The notes under the pieces are model-generated. The model saw only the letters and a program-made list of their open reading frames with translations, did not search any database and was not told where the DNA came from. From Candidatus Liberibacter africanus PTSAPSY (lineage in GTDB: Bacteria > Pseudomonadota > Alphaproteobacteria > Rhizobiales > Rhizobiaceae): a DNA stretch of 64,000 bases. This document shows, one piece after another, positions 1 to 10,701 of this stretch (positions within the stretch are counted from its first letter, which is position 1; every line of letters starts with the position of its first letter). The stretch spans positions 432,501 through 496,500 of the forward strand of contig NZ_CP004021.1 in NCBI RefSeq assembly GCF_001021085.1, written 5' to 3'. Made by a program: the position numbers and the translations under genes.

Positions 1-1
1 T

Positions 2-109
2 TCTGGTTTGAAAAACCACTTAACATCCGCCCTAAAGGATGCTATCCCTTTTTATAAAAGTACAAATACTACGGTACTATTGGCGTTATGGAATCCTCAA
101 GATTCGTGA
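2..109 (+). CDS. 3' end of an unidentified protein gene (partial)
   Basis: Frame 2 is open from the window edge to a TGA at 107-109 and gives about 35 residues ending in LLALWNPQDS. Only the C-terminus is visible, so no function can be assigned. In some rhizobia a signal peptide peptidase gene precedes ihfB, and this tail would fit such a position, but that is only a context guess. The reading frame ends 25 bases before ihfB on the same strand, which suggests co-transcription. Confidence 0.35.
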   Translation, partial: SGLKNHLTSALKDAIPFYKSTNTTVLLALWNPQDS

Positions 110-134
110 TATTGTTTAAAATAGGAAAATTATT

Positions 135-437
135 ATGATAAAGTCGTCCTTAATAGAGACAATTTCAAAAAAAAATCCTAAAATAAATCTCCTCGATGTT
201 GAAAAGATAGTGAATATGTTGTTGGAAGAGATGACAAAAGCTCTCGCGAGTGGTGGACGAGTTGAAATACGAGGATTTGGAACTTTTTCTATCAGAAAGC
301 GTGCTGCAAGATTAGCAAGAGCTCCACTCGCTAAAAAAGTAATCTCTGTTGAAGAAAAAATGGTTCCTTTTTTTAGATCTGGGAAAAATTTAAAAGAACG
401 TCTCAATTGCTCAACAGTGGATAAGAATAAAAATTAG
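135..437 (+). CDS. ihfB: Integration host factor subunit beta
   Basis: The 100-residue product is a member of the HU/IHF DNA-bending family. It has the N-terminal helical dimerisation part (residues 1-45), the GRVEIRGFGTFSIRKR strand segment near residues 46-61, and a beta-arm segment around residues 62-80. The extra tail and the pattern MIKSSLIETIS fit IHF-beta better than HU. With IHF-alpha it bends DNA in recombination, replication and promoter control, and phage integration often needs it. A Shine-Dalgarno-like AGGA lies just upstream of the ATG. Confidence in the family is high, and beta over HU is likely. Confidence 0.88.
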   Translation: MIKSSLIETISKKNPKINLLDVEKIVNMLLEEMTKALASGGRVEIRGFGTFSIRKRAARLARAPLAKKVISVEEKMVPFFRSGKNLKERLNCSTVDKNKN

Positions 438-672
438 ATACTTGTTGAATAATTTACGTTTACTCAACTTTATCTCAAAAAAGTTGAAGCAATAATTGCT
501 CTAGTATGGTTTTTCCTCTTAGGTGTATACATCAAATGAAAATTTAGTTTCATCCCGGATTTTTTGTGCTATAAAATTTTCCGTCAAGATAGGATTTTCA
601 TCGAAAATTATTGATAAATATTAATCTGAAATTGGGCATAGTTACTGCAAAGTACTTTAAAGGTTTTGTAAA

Positions 673-1164
673 ATGATTTCTAATCGTCGGATAATAATTT
701 TTTCTCTCATATTTATTCTTTTGACATTAGATCAATCAAGTAAAATAATAATTAATTCTTATTTTAACTTACATGATCCTAAGCATATTTTCCCTTTTTT
801 TACTTTGTATTTAACACATAACACTGGCATATCTTTTTCAATGCTTTCAAATATATCACCTATAATAATTGTAGGTATCCGCATTTTAATAATAGCTCTC
901 ATTATTTTTATATGGAATAAAAATACTACGAACAGAATCGCTGATCTAGGATACATCCTTATCATAGCTGGCGCATTGGGGAATATAGTTGACCATTGCT
1001 TATATGGTTACGTTATCGATTATATAATGTTACATACCAAAACATGGTCTTTTGCAATTTTTAACCTTGCAGATCTTTTAATATCTCTCGGGGCGTGTTC
1101 TATTTTGTATAATGATCTTATTATTAAACACAATCAAAAAGAAAAAAGCACTTCCCATCATTAA
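673..1164 (+). CDS. lspA: Lipoprotein signal peptidase (signal peptidase II)
   Basis: A 163-residue inner-membrane aspartyl protease that removes signal peptides from diacylglyceryl-modified prolipoproteins. Four hydrophobic segments are visible. The family motifs are present: LDQSSK near residue 19, HNTGISFSM near residue 50, GNIVDH with the first catalytic Asp near residue 114, and FNLADL with the second catalytic Asp near residue 137. An AAAGG ribosome site sits 10 bases before the ATG. The gene lies between ihfB and mutS, on the same strand. Confidence 0.92.
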   Translation: MISNRRIIIFSLIFILLTLDQSSKIIINSYFNLHDPKHIFPFFTLYLTHNTGISFSMLSNISPIIIVGIRILIIALIIFIWNKNTTNRIADLGYILIIAGALGNIVDHCLYGYVIDYIMLHTKTWSFAIFNLADLLISLGACSILYNDLIIKHNQKEKSTSHH

Positions 1165-1245
1165 AAAATTGATTGTCAAAGAACAAATTATCGAATTGTT
1201 CCTTTTCCAGATTACCCCCCAGATATACAGGAAAAATTATCATAT

Positions 1246-3969
1246 ATGACAAATGATTTTTCAGATCCACTAAAATTTGTCTCCCAAGCAATGAATCAAG
1301 AAGACTTAAAATCTTCGACGCCGATGATGCGTCAGTACATCGAAATAAAATCTATTAATCCTGATAGTTTACTGTTTTATAGAATGGGAGACTTTTATGA
1401 GCTATTTTTTGATGATGCTTGCGTGGCATCTCGTTGTCTTGGAATAACTTTAACTAAAAGAGGCAAGCACTTAGGAAAAGACATTCCAATGTGTGGAGTT
1501 CCAATACATACCGCGAATCACTATATTCAAAGATTAATTAAAACAGGATATAGAATTGCTATATGCGAACAGATTGAATCCCCTCTTGAAGCAAAAAAAC
1601 GTGGTAATAAATCTTTAGTGCAACGCAGTGTAGTTCGTCTTGTAACACCTGGTACAATTACCGAAGACCAACTACTTTCTCCAACAGATTCTAATTATCT
1701 AATGGCCGTTGCTCGTATTCGAACAGAGTGGTCCATTGCGTGGATTGATATATCAACAGGAACTTTTAAAACATCAAAATCAAATCGCCATAGATTAATT
1801 TCAGACATCATGCGCATAGATCCACGGGAAATAATTTTTTCTGAGAAAGAACTGTCGCATGCTGAATACAAGTCACTCTTTGAAACACTGGGGAATATCG
1901 CCATAGCACAACCAAATGTGTTTTTCGACCATTCAATTGCTGAAAGGCGCATCGCTGATTACTATAACATAACAACAGTGGATACTTTTGGGTCCTTTCC
2001 TCCGGTTGAAAAAACAGCAGTAGCAGCAGCAATTTCTTACATCAAAAAAACACAATTGGTAGATAAAGCAACTATTGGATATCCTGAACGAGAAGATATA
2101 AATTCTACATTATATATTGATTCTGCTGCTCGTTCCAATTTAGAAATCCTACGCACTCTTTCAGGAAATCGCGAGGAATCTCTTTTAAAAACCATTGATT
2201 ATAGTATTACAGGCGCTGGAGGAAGGCTTTTTGCCGAAAGAATTGCATCACCTTTAACTGACTCTAAAAAAATTAATACTCGTCTTGATTCAATTGATTT
2301 TTTTATTCAAAATCTAATGCTAGCAAAGTCTATACAAAAAATATTAAAGTCTTCACCCGATGTTCCAAGAGCTCTTTCTCGTCTCAAAATTGGACGAGGA
2401 GAACCAAAAGATCTTGCTGTCATCCGCGATGGTATACGTTCTGGAAGGGATATTCTCAATATCCTCTTAAACAATAACCTTCCAGAAGAAATACGTGACG
2501 CAGTGGAAACATTAAAAAAGCTACCTGAATCTCTGGGAAAAATACTATTTTCAATGTTATCTGATAACTTACCAACTTTTAAAAAAGATGGGGGATTTTT
2601 ACGCGATGGCGCAGATTCAACCCTAGATGAAACACGGTTGCTACGCGATCAATCCAAACGTATTATTGCATCTTTACAATGCAAATATGCCGAAGAAACA
2701 AAAATTAAAAATCTAAAAATAAAGCATAACAATCATCTAGGGTATTTCATTGAAGTAACTTCCAGTAATGCGAATATTTTAAAAAAAACCTCAGAACCTA
2801 CAAATCGCTTTATACATCGACAAACTATGGCTAATTTAACTCGCTTTACCACCCTTGAATTGATTGACCTAGAGAATCGTATTGCCAATGCCATAAATAA
2901 AGCTCTATTAATTGAACTAGAGGCTTTTGATGCGCTCTCTAATGCTATAATAGAGAAATCAGCCGAACTGATCAATGCCTCACAGGTGATATCTATCATT
3001 GATGTATCTATTGCTTTAGCAGTATTAGCTAATGAACAAAATTATTGTCGCCCTATCATTGATAATTCAACAAAATTTATCGTACAAGATGGACGTCATC
3101 CAATAGTTGAAAAAACATTGAAAAAAAAATTTTCCAAACCTTTTATAGCTAATAATTGTGATCTATCCTGTCCTAAAAACAAAAATTGTGGAAAAATTTG
3201 GCTTATAACAGGACCTAATATGGGAGGAAAATCCACTTTTCTACGCCAAAATGCTCTTATTGTTATCATGGCACAAATGGGATCTTATGTCCCTGCGTCT
3301 TATGCCAATATTGGTATAGTAGATAAATTATTTTCACGCGTCGGTTCCGCAGATAATTTAGCAACTGGACGCTCTACCTTTATGGTAGAAATGATTGAAA
3401 CAGCATCTATTTTAAATCAAGCAACCAATCAATCATTTGTTATTTTAGACGAGATTGGAAGGGGGACCTCTACATTAGATGGACTTTCTATAGCGTGGGC
3501 TACTATAGAATACTTACATGAAACTAATCGCTGTCGTGGGTTATTAGCAACTCATTTCCATGAATTAACGGATTTATCAAAAAGCTTAGAAAGATTGCAT
3601 AATGCCACATTACAAGTTAGCGAAAGCAAGGAGGAGCTCATTTTCTTGCATAAAGTAATCCCAGGGATTGCTGATCACTCCCATGGAATACAAGTAGGAA
3701 AATTAGCAGGATTACCTTCTACAGTTATATCACGAGCATATGATATTTTGAAAATATTTGAAAAGTTATATTCCCATGATCAAAAAGAGATACATCCTCC
3801 AAAATATCAGATAACGGAATCGCAAAATGACATATCAAAAGAAAGCTCTCTTTTCATCGAAAAAATAAAAGAAATAAACCTTGATGAACTGACTCCGTTA
3901 CACGCATTAAAAGAATTATACTCTTTAAAAGAGTGGGCTTTAGAAAAGTATCCCCAAGAAAAAAATTAA
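1246..3969 (+). CDS. mutS: DNA mismatch repair protein MutS
   Basis: The 907-residue protein recognises mismatches and starts methyl-independent or strand-directed repair with MutL. Domain I carries the mismatch-reading motif FYRMGDFYELF (about residues 44-54, containing the Phe-x-Glu pair). The C-terminal ABC ATPase shows Walker A GPNMGGKST, Walker B with DEIGRGTSTLDG, and the ATHFHEL switch. The length is normal for alphaproteobacterial MutS. The gene starts 81 bases after lspA and appears intact. Confidence 0.97.
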   Translation: MTNDFSDPLKFVSQAMNQEDLKSSTPMMRQYIEIKSINPDSLLFYRMGDFYELFFDDACVASRCLGITLTKRGKHLGKDIPMCGVPIHTANHYIQRLIKTGYRIAICEQIESPLEAKKRGNKSLVQRSVVRLVTPGTITEDQLLSPTDSNYLMAVARIRTEWSIAWIDISTGTFKTSKSNRHRLISDIMRIDPREIIFSEKELSHAEYKSLFETLGNIAIAQPNVFFDHSIAERRIADYYNITTVDTFGSFPPVEKTAVAAAISYIKKTQLVDKATIGYPEREDINSTLYIDSAARSNLEILRTLSGNREESLLKTIDYSITGAGGRLFAERIASPLTDSKKINTRLDSIDFFIQNLMLAKSIQKILKSSPDVPRALSRLKIGRGEPKDLAVIRDGIRSGRDILNILLNNNLPEEIRDAVETLKKLPESLGKILFSMLSDNLPTFKKDGGFLRDGADSTLDETRLLRDQSKRIIASLQCKYAEETKIKNLKIKHNNHLGYFIEVTSSNANILKKTSEPTNRFIHRQTMANLTRFTTLELIDLENRIANAINKALLIELEAFDALSNAIIEKSAELINASQVISIIDVSIALAVLANEQNYCRPIIDNSTKFIVQDGRHPIVEKTLKKKFSKPFIANNCDLSCPKNKNCGKIWLITGPNMGGKSTFLRQNALIVIMAQMGSYVPASYANIGIVDKLFSRVGSADNLATGRSTFMVEMIETASILNQATNQSFVILDEIGRGTSTLDGLSIAWATIEYLHETNRCRGLLATHFHELTDLSKSLERLHNATLQVSESKEELIFLHKVIPGIADHSHGIQVGKLAGLPSTVISRAYDILKIFEKLYSHDQKEIHPPKYQITESQNDISKESSLFIEKIKEINLDELTPLHALKELYSLKEWALEKYPQEKN

Positions 3970-4142
3970 AACCACTTGTTCCATCTCTAAAAATCTAAAC
4001 TACAACACACCATTACGAGATAGAAAAATATTAGTTACACTTGGTACAATAAAAAATAAATCATCCTATAAAGAGAAAGACATATTCCTATCTTCTAAAT
4101 ATCTTCTTCTCATGAATGTATAATTACTCTCCTTAATCCATA

Positions 4143-6371
4143 TTATGTGCGACGTGTCCACCATCTTGTTTTCTTGACAGTAGAATCTGCACTATAACTA
4201 ACATTATCCGTATCGGAAGTATTATCCAAAGTAATCGGCATAACATCAGAATTTTCTATCAATTCATGTGTGCTCTCTTCCGACAAAGAATGATTTATAA
4301 AAGCAGAAGGCTCAACCTCTGGCATATCGAATGAATCATCGACGACATTTTTAACAGAACCTAGCACATCAGATGCAACAACATCACCATGATCCACGAC
4401 AGGACGTTTACGTCTACGTCTCCTTCTTCTTTTACGCACAATACCCGTAGATTCCTCAGATAAATCTTTCATATCCTTTAAATCTATATTTTGATCATTT
4501 GTACCTTGAATATCTTCCGATGGTTCTAAATTAAAAAATGGCGATAACATATCATCTTGCTGCGAACATTCAATGTTTTCATTATCCTGTATAGAACAGT
4601 TCTCTAATATTTGAGAATCAAAAAAATCAACCGTTTTATGCTCAATCGTTTCCGGAGACTGAACAGGAGAACCTTTTTCAATATAAAAAAGCTTATCGTC
4701 TAATTTTATATCAATCACAACATTAATTGAAACACCAAATCTGTTTTCATATTCAAAAATTGTAGCACGCTTCTGATTCAGTAAATATAAAACAACATCC
4801 GAATACGTATGGACAATAATATTGTGTGTGGCGCATCTTAGCAAATATTCTTGTATGCTTCTTAAAATACTTAATGCTATAGAAGATTGCGAACGAATAT
4901 ATCCCGCCCCTTTACAATTACTACACACTTTGGTGGTACTTTCTAAAACGGACGACCGAGTACGTTGTCGAGACATTTCCAAAAGTCCAAAATGAGATAT
5001 AGATCCTATCTGAACACGCGCTCTATCCTTTTTCAAGCTTTCTTTAAACTTCTTTTCAACAGCACGATTATTCCTTTTATCCTCCATATCAATGAAATCA
5101 ACAACTATTAAACCTGCTAAATCCCGGAGACGCAATTGACGCGCAATTTCTTCAGCCGCTTCTAAATTAGTTTGAAGAGCCGTGTCTTCTATACAATGTT
5201 CTCTGGTCGAACGACCTGAATTCACATCTATAGCGACAAGCGCTTCTGTCTGATTAATGATAATATAACCTCGCGATGGAAGCGTAACTTTCTCATGATG
5301 AAGAGAATCCAATTGAGCCTCAATGCCAGAACGCAAGAAAATTGGATGTGTCTCTTTATATTGCCGAACTATTGTAGCATAACTAGGCATTAAAAGCTTC
5401 ATAAAATCCTTTGCTTCGCGATATCCCTTCTCTCCCGACACAATAATTTCTGATATATCTTTACAATAAAGATCACGAATCGCTCTCTTAATTAAATTAC
5501 CCTCCTCATACACTAAATAAGGAGCAACAGAACTAATTGCCAATGCACGCACATTATCCCAAAGACGCATGAGATACTCAAAATCACGCTTTATTTCAAT
5601 CTTCGAGCGTGATGCACCTGCTGTGCGCAAAATCACTCCCATACCTGCTGGCAACTCAAGTCCGCGAGCAATTTCTTTAAGATTATTACGATCGATAGGA
5701 TTTGTTATCTTACGAGAAATAGTCTCTCCTTTAGGAGTATTCGGCATTAAAACAGAATAACGTCCTGCCAAAGAAAGGTATGTCGTAACGGCCGCACCCT
5801 TGTTCCCACGCTCTTCCTTAACGATCTGTACCAATAAAATTTGACGATTTTTAATAACTTCCTGAATGCAATATTGTCGCCTAAGCTTCTTAGAAACATT
5901 CTCTAAAGAATCATCTAGAACATCTTCCCCATTAGGAGACAAATTATTGTTTGTGCATATTGGAGATTCTTCCTGTGTTTCCTGAAGAGGGTTCGTTGCA
6001 GGAGTAATTCCCTCCAATTGATGGTCACTACCCAATTCATCGGGTGTATTACCATCATGAACTACATCATCACTATCCACTTGCGTAATATTGGACACTT
6101 TTAATAACGCCTGTCGATCAGAAAATGGTATTTGATAATAATCAGGATGAATATCAATAAAAGGAAGAAAACCATGACGATTTCCACCATAATCCACAAA
6201 AGCTGCCTGTAAGGAAGGCTCCACACGTGTCACTTTCGCTAAATAAATATTTCCTTTTATCTGTTTTTTATGCTCAGATTCGAAATCGAGCTCTTCGATG
6301 CGATTATCTCGCAAGACGACAACGCGTGTTTCTTCAACATGCGAAGCATCAATAAGCATCTTATTAGCCAT
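4143..6371 (-). CDS. rne: Ribonuclease E
   Basis: The essential endoribonuclease that processes rRNA and tRNA and begins mRNA decay as the scaffold of the degradosome. I start it at the ATG at 6371 (MANKMLIDAS, the usual N-terminus), preceded by AGGAGAG. This gives 742 residues instead of the longer open frame. The S1 domain, split by an acidic insert of about 90 residues, comes first. The catalytic domain follows with VAIDVNSG and DFIDM, then the Zn-link CSNCKGAGYI. The tail has a run of arginines (RKRRRRRRRKRP) and acidic stretches, which are typical RNA- and partner-binding arms. It is transcribed divergently from mrcA. Confidence 0.95.
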   Translation of the reverse strand: MANKMLIDASHVEETRVVVLRDNRIEELDFESEHKKQIKGNIYLAKVTRVEPSLQAAFVDYGGNRHGFLPFIDIHPDYYQIPFSDRQALLKVSNITQVDSDDVVHDGNTPDELGSDHQLEGITPATNPLQETQEESPICTNNNLSPNGEDVLDDSLENVSKKLRRQYCIQEVIKNRQILLVQIVKEERGNKGAAVTTYLSLAGRYSVLMPNTPKGETISRKITNPIDRNNLKEIARGLELPAGMGVILRTAGASRSKIEIKRDFEYLMRLWDNVRALAISSVAPYLVYEEGNLIKRAIRDLYCKDISEIIVSGEKGYREAKDFMKLLMPSYATIVRQYKETHPIFLRSGIEAQLDSLHHEKVTLPSRGYIIINQTEALVAIDVNSGRSTREHCIEDTALQTNLEAAEEIARQLRLRDLAGLIVVDFIDMEDKRNNRAVEKKFKESLKKDRARVQIGSISHFGLLEMSRQRTRSSVLESTTKVCSNCKGAGYIRSQSSIALSILRSIQEYLLRCATHNIIVHTYSDVVLYLLNQKRATIFEYENRFGVSINVVIDIKLDDKLFYIEKGSPVQSPETIEHKTVDFFDSQILENCSIQDNENIECSQQDDMLSPFFNLEPSEDIQGTNDQNIDLKDMKDLSEESTGIVRKRRRRRRRKRPVVDHGDVVASDVLGSVKNVVDDSFDMPEVEPSAFINHSLSEESTHELIENSDVMPITLDNTSDTDNVSYSADSTVKKTRWWTRRT

Positions 6372-6473
6372 AAATTTATCTCTCCTATGCATCAACCTAT
6401 AAAAATCTGTTATATTTAAATAATCAGAAAAACGATTGATAGCACTTGATAACAAAGATATTTTGGACCTCAA

Positions 6474-7044
6474 ATGCGCACTTAGTTAAGACACAAGGCA
6501 CCTCCTTTTATAGCGCCACACAACTCCAAAAAACTCATGCGCATGAGTCAAACTAACTTGTAAATATATCCAAAGACCTTCCTAGCGGAAAAATCCAACG
6601 AAAACCTTCCTATCAACCATCAACATAAAGAAGACAGGAAACCCGATTTTTACATCGGGGAAACTCTTAGAAAACAACATACCACCTAAAAAAAAATGTT
6701 TCCAGATACCATATGTAGCCTAGTCGCAAAGGTAAATCCTTACTCTTTAAAATAACCACATAATTTTACCAATACATTGCTAAAAATAACAAAACCACTA
6801 TCTACTAGTAAGTTCTATGTCCTAATATAGCAAGGGGGAAGAGACGTTTACTGATTATCAGGAATTTAATTGATTAATTTAGCAATAATTCTTTTACATA
6901 AAATTAAGGCTGTACAACAAGATATAGGGAAAATATTGTGTTTTTCTTGACAATCAAGCATAAAAACCTATCTTGGATAAAAGGCTACTATGGAATACCT
7001 AATATACAATTACATTGAACAAAACTTAGTTTTTAATCAAATAC
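6474..7044. other. Intergenic region between rne and mrcA
   Basis: About 570 bases separate the divergent rne and mrcA genes. No reading frame here is convincing. The half nearest rne should contain its promoter and a long 5' leader, which in other bacteria is the target of RNase E autoregulation. As I recall the gene order, rhizobial relatives carry an N-acetylmuramoyl-L-alanine amidase gene here. I cannot recognise an amidase remnant. Confidence 0.5.
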
Positions 7045-7083
7045 TTGATACCTTTGCAATCAAAATACTTCGGAGAATTTATA

Positions 7084-9525
7084 TTGTATTCCCGTATAAT
7101 TAGTTTCGTTGGATATTTTTTTGGATTTGCTACTTATTCTATTCTAGGTGCCATATTAGGGGCCAGTATTTATATAGCTAAAATTTCTCAAAATCTCCCT
7201 GATTATGCCGCTCTTAATTCGTATTCACCTTCTGTAACCACCAGAATCCATGCAGGGGATGGATCCCTCATCGCAGAATATGCAAAAGAAAATCGTTTGT
7301 TTTTACCTATTCAAATAATTCCTTCGCATGTTAAATATGCATTTGTTTCTGCTGAAGATAAAAATTTCTACTATCATTCAGGGGTCGATATCTTAGCTAT
7401 AATACGTGCATCACTCCATAATATAAAAAACATTGGCCATGGAAGACGCCCAGAAGGCGCTTCAACTATCACACAGCAAGTAGCAAAAAATTTTCTATTG
7501 ACCTCTAAGCAGACAATGGATCGAAAAATAAAAGAAATTCTCCTATCTTTCCGCCTAGAAAAAGCCTACGATAAAGAAAAAATCCTGGAGTTTTATTTAA
7601 ATGAAATTTTCTTTGGATTTAATTCTTATGGAATAGCAAGCGCAGCTCTAACTTATTTTAACAAATCGGTAAGTGAGTTAAACATCGAAGAAGCCGCCTA
7701 TCTAGCCTCCCTTCCTAAGGGACCAAGTAACTATGACCCTTTTCGCAAACATAAAGCAGCAGTTACTCGACGCAATTGGGTCATTGATCGCATGGAGGAA
7801 AATGGTTATATCACCGAAGAACAAGCTAGTATAGCCAAGAGTAAACCTCTTAAGATTACAAGTAAACAACGCAAATCCCACCTTTTTGGAACTGAATACT
7901 TTTCTGAAGAGGTCCGCCGTCAACTTATTGATCGTTATGGCGAAAAGGCACTGTATGAGGACGGCTTATCCGTACGAACATCACTTGATCCACAATTACA
8001 ATTCTATGCACGCAAGGCTCTTCAAGACGGATTAATTACCTACGACCAACATGATGGTTTTCGCGGTCCTATAAAGCACATAGATTTAAAAAAATGGGAA
8101 AATTCTTTAGCTTCCATTCCTACCTTGTATGATGTTCCTGAATGGAACATCGCCGTTGTTCTAGAAGTCTCCAATTCGCATATAACTATAGGAATCCGTC
8201 CAACTGTCGGCTCAAATGAAAAAGAAAAAAAAGGTATAATTGAAACAGATTCGATGCGATGGGCTTATAATTCTTCCCCTAAGGATCAAGCCCTCGAATC
8301 AGAAAATCGCAATATTTTATCTCCTGGGGATGTAATCTATGTAGAACATATTAATGAAGGATGGAGACTACGTCAAATTCCAAAAGTACAAGGCGGATTA
8401 ATCGCAATGGATCCTCGTACTGGACGCATTCTTGCAACTATAGGGGGATTCTCTTATTCACAGTCAGAATTTAATCGCTCTACTCAAGCAATGCGCCAAC
8501 CCGGATCTTGTTTTAAGCCAATTGTATATGCCGCTGCGTTAGATAGTGGTTATACCCCCGCATCGGTAATTATGGATGGTCCGATTGAAATCGTTTCTAG
8601 AGGGAAAATATGGAAGCCTGAAAATTACAGCAAACAATCTTCTGGCGCTTCTACTTTACGCTTTGGTCTCGAAAAATCTCGTAACCTGATGACAGTGCGT
8701 CTTGCACATAATATGGGTATGGGCGTTGTAGCCGAATATGCCGAAAACTTTGGCATTTATGAAAAAATGCTCCCTGTTTTATCCATGTCCTTAGGAGCGG
8801 GAGAAACAACTGTGCTACGCATGGTCTCTGCTTATGCGGTTTTTGCCAATGGTGGTAAGCAGATTCGACCTTCATTTATTGATCGTGTTCAAGATAGGTT
8901 TGGAAAAACTATATTCAATCACGAGCAACGAATTTGTGATGATTGCAATTATGAGACTTGGAATGGACAACAAGAACCAGAAATAATTGATAACCGGGCA
9001 CAAATACTGGATCCCATGACCGCCTATCAAATCACCTCTATGTTGGAAGGAGTTATTAAGCGTGGAACTGCCGCAGGAAAAGTCCGATTAAATAGACCTA
9101 TCGCTGGGAAAACCGGAACAACAAGCAATTATAGAGACACATGGTTTATAGGGTATACCCCTACACTCGTAGCTGGAGTTTATGTTGGTTATGACATACC
9201 ATCTCCTTTGAAAAATCATGCAACTGGTAGCACTCTTGCTGCACCAATTTTTAACGCATTTATGAAAGAAGCAATAAAAAACATCCCTTCTTCTCGTTTT
9301 GTTGTCCCACCAGGGATGAATTTATTCCCTATTAATAAATGGACGGGAATGTTATCTAAAAGGGGAGATCCTGATACAATAGTCGAAGCTTTTAAACCTG
9401 GAACAGGACCTGCAGAAACTTACACAGTCATTGATGACAATAGCAATGTTTCTTCTGATGAAATAATTCGTAGATCTCCTCAAGCTAATCAAGCAATTAA
9501 TTCTGGTAGTGAAGGGCTATACTAA
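7084..9525 (+). CDS. mrcA: Penicillin-binding protein 1A (bifunctional transglycosylase/transpeptidase)
   Basis: A class A PBP of about 813 residues that polymerises and cross-links peptidoglycan in the periplasm. An N-terminal membrane anchor precedes the GT51 glycosyltransferase domain, which has EDKNFYYHSG with the catalytic Glu, then GASTITQQVAKN. The transpeptidase domain has the S-x-x-K box as SCFK (within GSCFKPIVYA), the S-x-N region, and KTGTT. There is no ATG near the 5' end. I prefer the TTG at 7084, 8 bases after GGAG, over the TTG at 7045 that has no ribosome site. The gene lies upstream of prfB. Confidence 0.93.
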   Translation: MYSRIISFVGYFFGFATYSILGAILGASIYIAKISQNLPDYAALNSYSPSVTTRIHAGDGSLIAEYAKENRLFLPIQIIPSHVKYAFVSAEDKNFYYHSGVDILAIIRASLHNIKNIGHGRRPEGASTITQQVAKNFLLTSKQTMDRKIKEILLSFRLEKAYDKEKILEFYLNEIFFGFNSYGIASAALTYFNKSVSELNIEEAAYLASLPKGPSNYDPFRKHKAAVTRRNWVIDRMEENGYITEEQASIAKSKPLKITSKQRKSHLFGTEYFSEEVRRQLIDRYGEKALYEDGLSVRTSLDPQLQFYARKALQDGLITYDQHDGFRGPIKHIDLKKWENSLASIPTLYDVPEWNIAVVLEVSNSHITIGIRPTVGSNEKEKKGIIETDSMRWAYNSSPKDQALESENRNILSPGDVIYVEHINEGWRLRQIPKVQGGLIAMDPRTGRILATIGGFSYSQSEFNRSTQAMRQPGSCFKPIVYAAALDSGYTPASVIMDGPIEIVSRGKIWKPENYSKQSSGASTLRFGLEKSRNLMTVRLAHNMGMGVVAEYAENFGIYEKMLPVLSMSLGAGETTVLRMVSAYAVFANGGKQIRPSFIDRVQDRFGKTIFNHEQRICDDCNYETWNGQQEPEIIDNRAQILDPMTAYQITSMLEGVIKRGTAAGKVRLNRPIAGKTGTTSNYRDTWFIGYTPTLVAGVYVGYDIPSPLKNHATGSTLAAPIFNAFMKEAIKNIPSSRFVVPPGMNLFPINKWTGMLSKRGDPDTIVEAFKPGTGPAETYTVIDDNSNVSSDEIIRRSPQANQAINSGSEGLY

Positions 9526-9591
9526 ATATCTGTATATACGTACTATTATAAGAAAATAATTGCGAACCTTTTAATGAGTATAGAAAAAAAT

Positions 9592-10690
9592 ATGGCATCA
9601 AACGATACACAAAATACAATAAATGAAATAAAGCAAGCAATTGAAATCCTTCGGAGGTCTCTTTGACTGGGATAATGCAGTACAACGCTTAAATTTTCTG
9701 AACACCAAAGCCGAAGATCCAGACTTATGGCAAAATGTGACAGAAGCTAGGATGTTAATGCGCGAACGTCAGCATCTAGAGAATGCGATTTCTTCTATAA
9801 AAGAAATGCAAAATCAGCTTGATGATAATATCACACTTTTAGAATTAGCCTCGGAAGAGAATGACTATTATATACTACAAGAATCCTTCGAAAATCTCAA
9901 AACACTCAAATTAGAAGTAGAATACAAACAATTTGAAAGCCTTCTTTCTGGAGAGGCTGATTCTAACGATGCTTATCTCGAAGTGCATGCTGGAGCAGGA
10001 GGAACAGAAAGCCAAGATTGGGCAAACATGTTACTCCGAATGTATATGCGATGGGCAGAAAAACGAAAATTCAAAACAGAGACTATCGATGTTCACGATG
10101 GAGAAGAAGCCGGAATAAAATCAGCCACTTTACTCATCAAAGGACCTAGTGTTTATGGATGGCTAAAGGAAGAACAAGGAATCCACAGGCTAGTACGAAT
10201 ATCTCCTTATGACAGTAACTCCCGTCGCCATACTTCTTTTTCTTCGATATTAGTATATCCAGTTGTAGACGAATCTATCGAAATAGATATAAACGAAAGT
10301 GACTGCCGTATTGATACATATAGAGCTTCTGGAGCAGGAGGACAGCACGTCAATACAACAGATTCAGCTGTGCGCATTACACATAATCCAACAGGTATAG
10401 TAGTCCAATGTCAACAAGAGCGCTCTCAACATAAAAACAAAGCACAAGCTTGGAACATGTTGCGAGCTAAACTCTATGAGTTTGAACTACAAAAACGTGA
10501 AGAAATAAACAACATCAAAGAATCTTCAAAAACAGAAATTGGCTGGGGAAGGCAAATCCGATCATACGTCTTACAACCATATCAAATGGTCAAGGACTTG
10601 CGCACTAACATAGAAAAGTCTTCTCCTTTAGATGTTCTCAATGGAGATTTAGATGATTTTATGAAAGCAGCACTTGCAATTAAAAAATAA
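9592..10690 (+). CDS. prfB: Peptide chain release factor 2, with programmed +1 frameshift
   Basis: RF2 terminates translation at UGA and UAA. The gene is in two frames. Codons from ATG 9592 run to CTT TGA at 9661-9666, and skipping T9664 gives CTT GAC TGG and continues to 10690. A GGAGG sequence lies just before the slip, exactly the layout of the classical RF2 autoregulatory site, where low RF2 favours the +1 shift. The reconstructed protein is 365 residues, the length of the E. coli protein. The SPF-type motif is present in the variant (S)PYDS region, and the catalytic GGQ is in RASGAGGQHVNTTDSAV. An alternative start is ATG 9574. Confidence 0.95.
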
Positions 10691-10701
10691 TTTACAACGT
10701 A

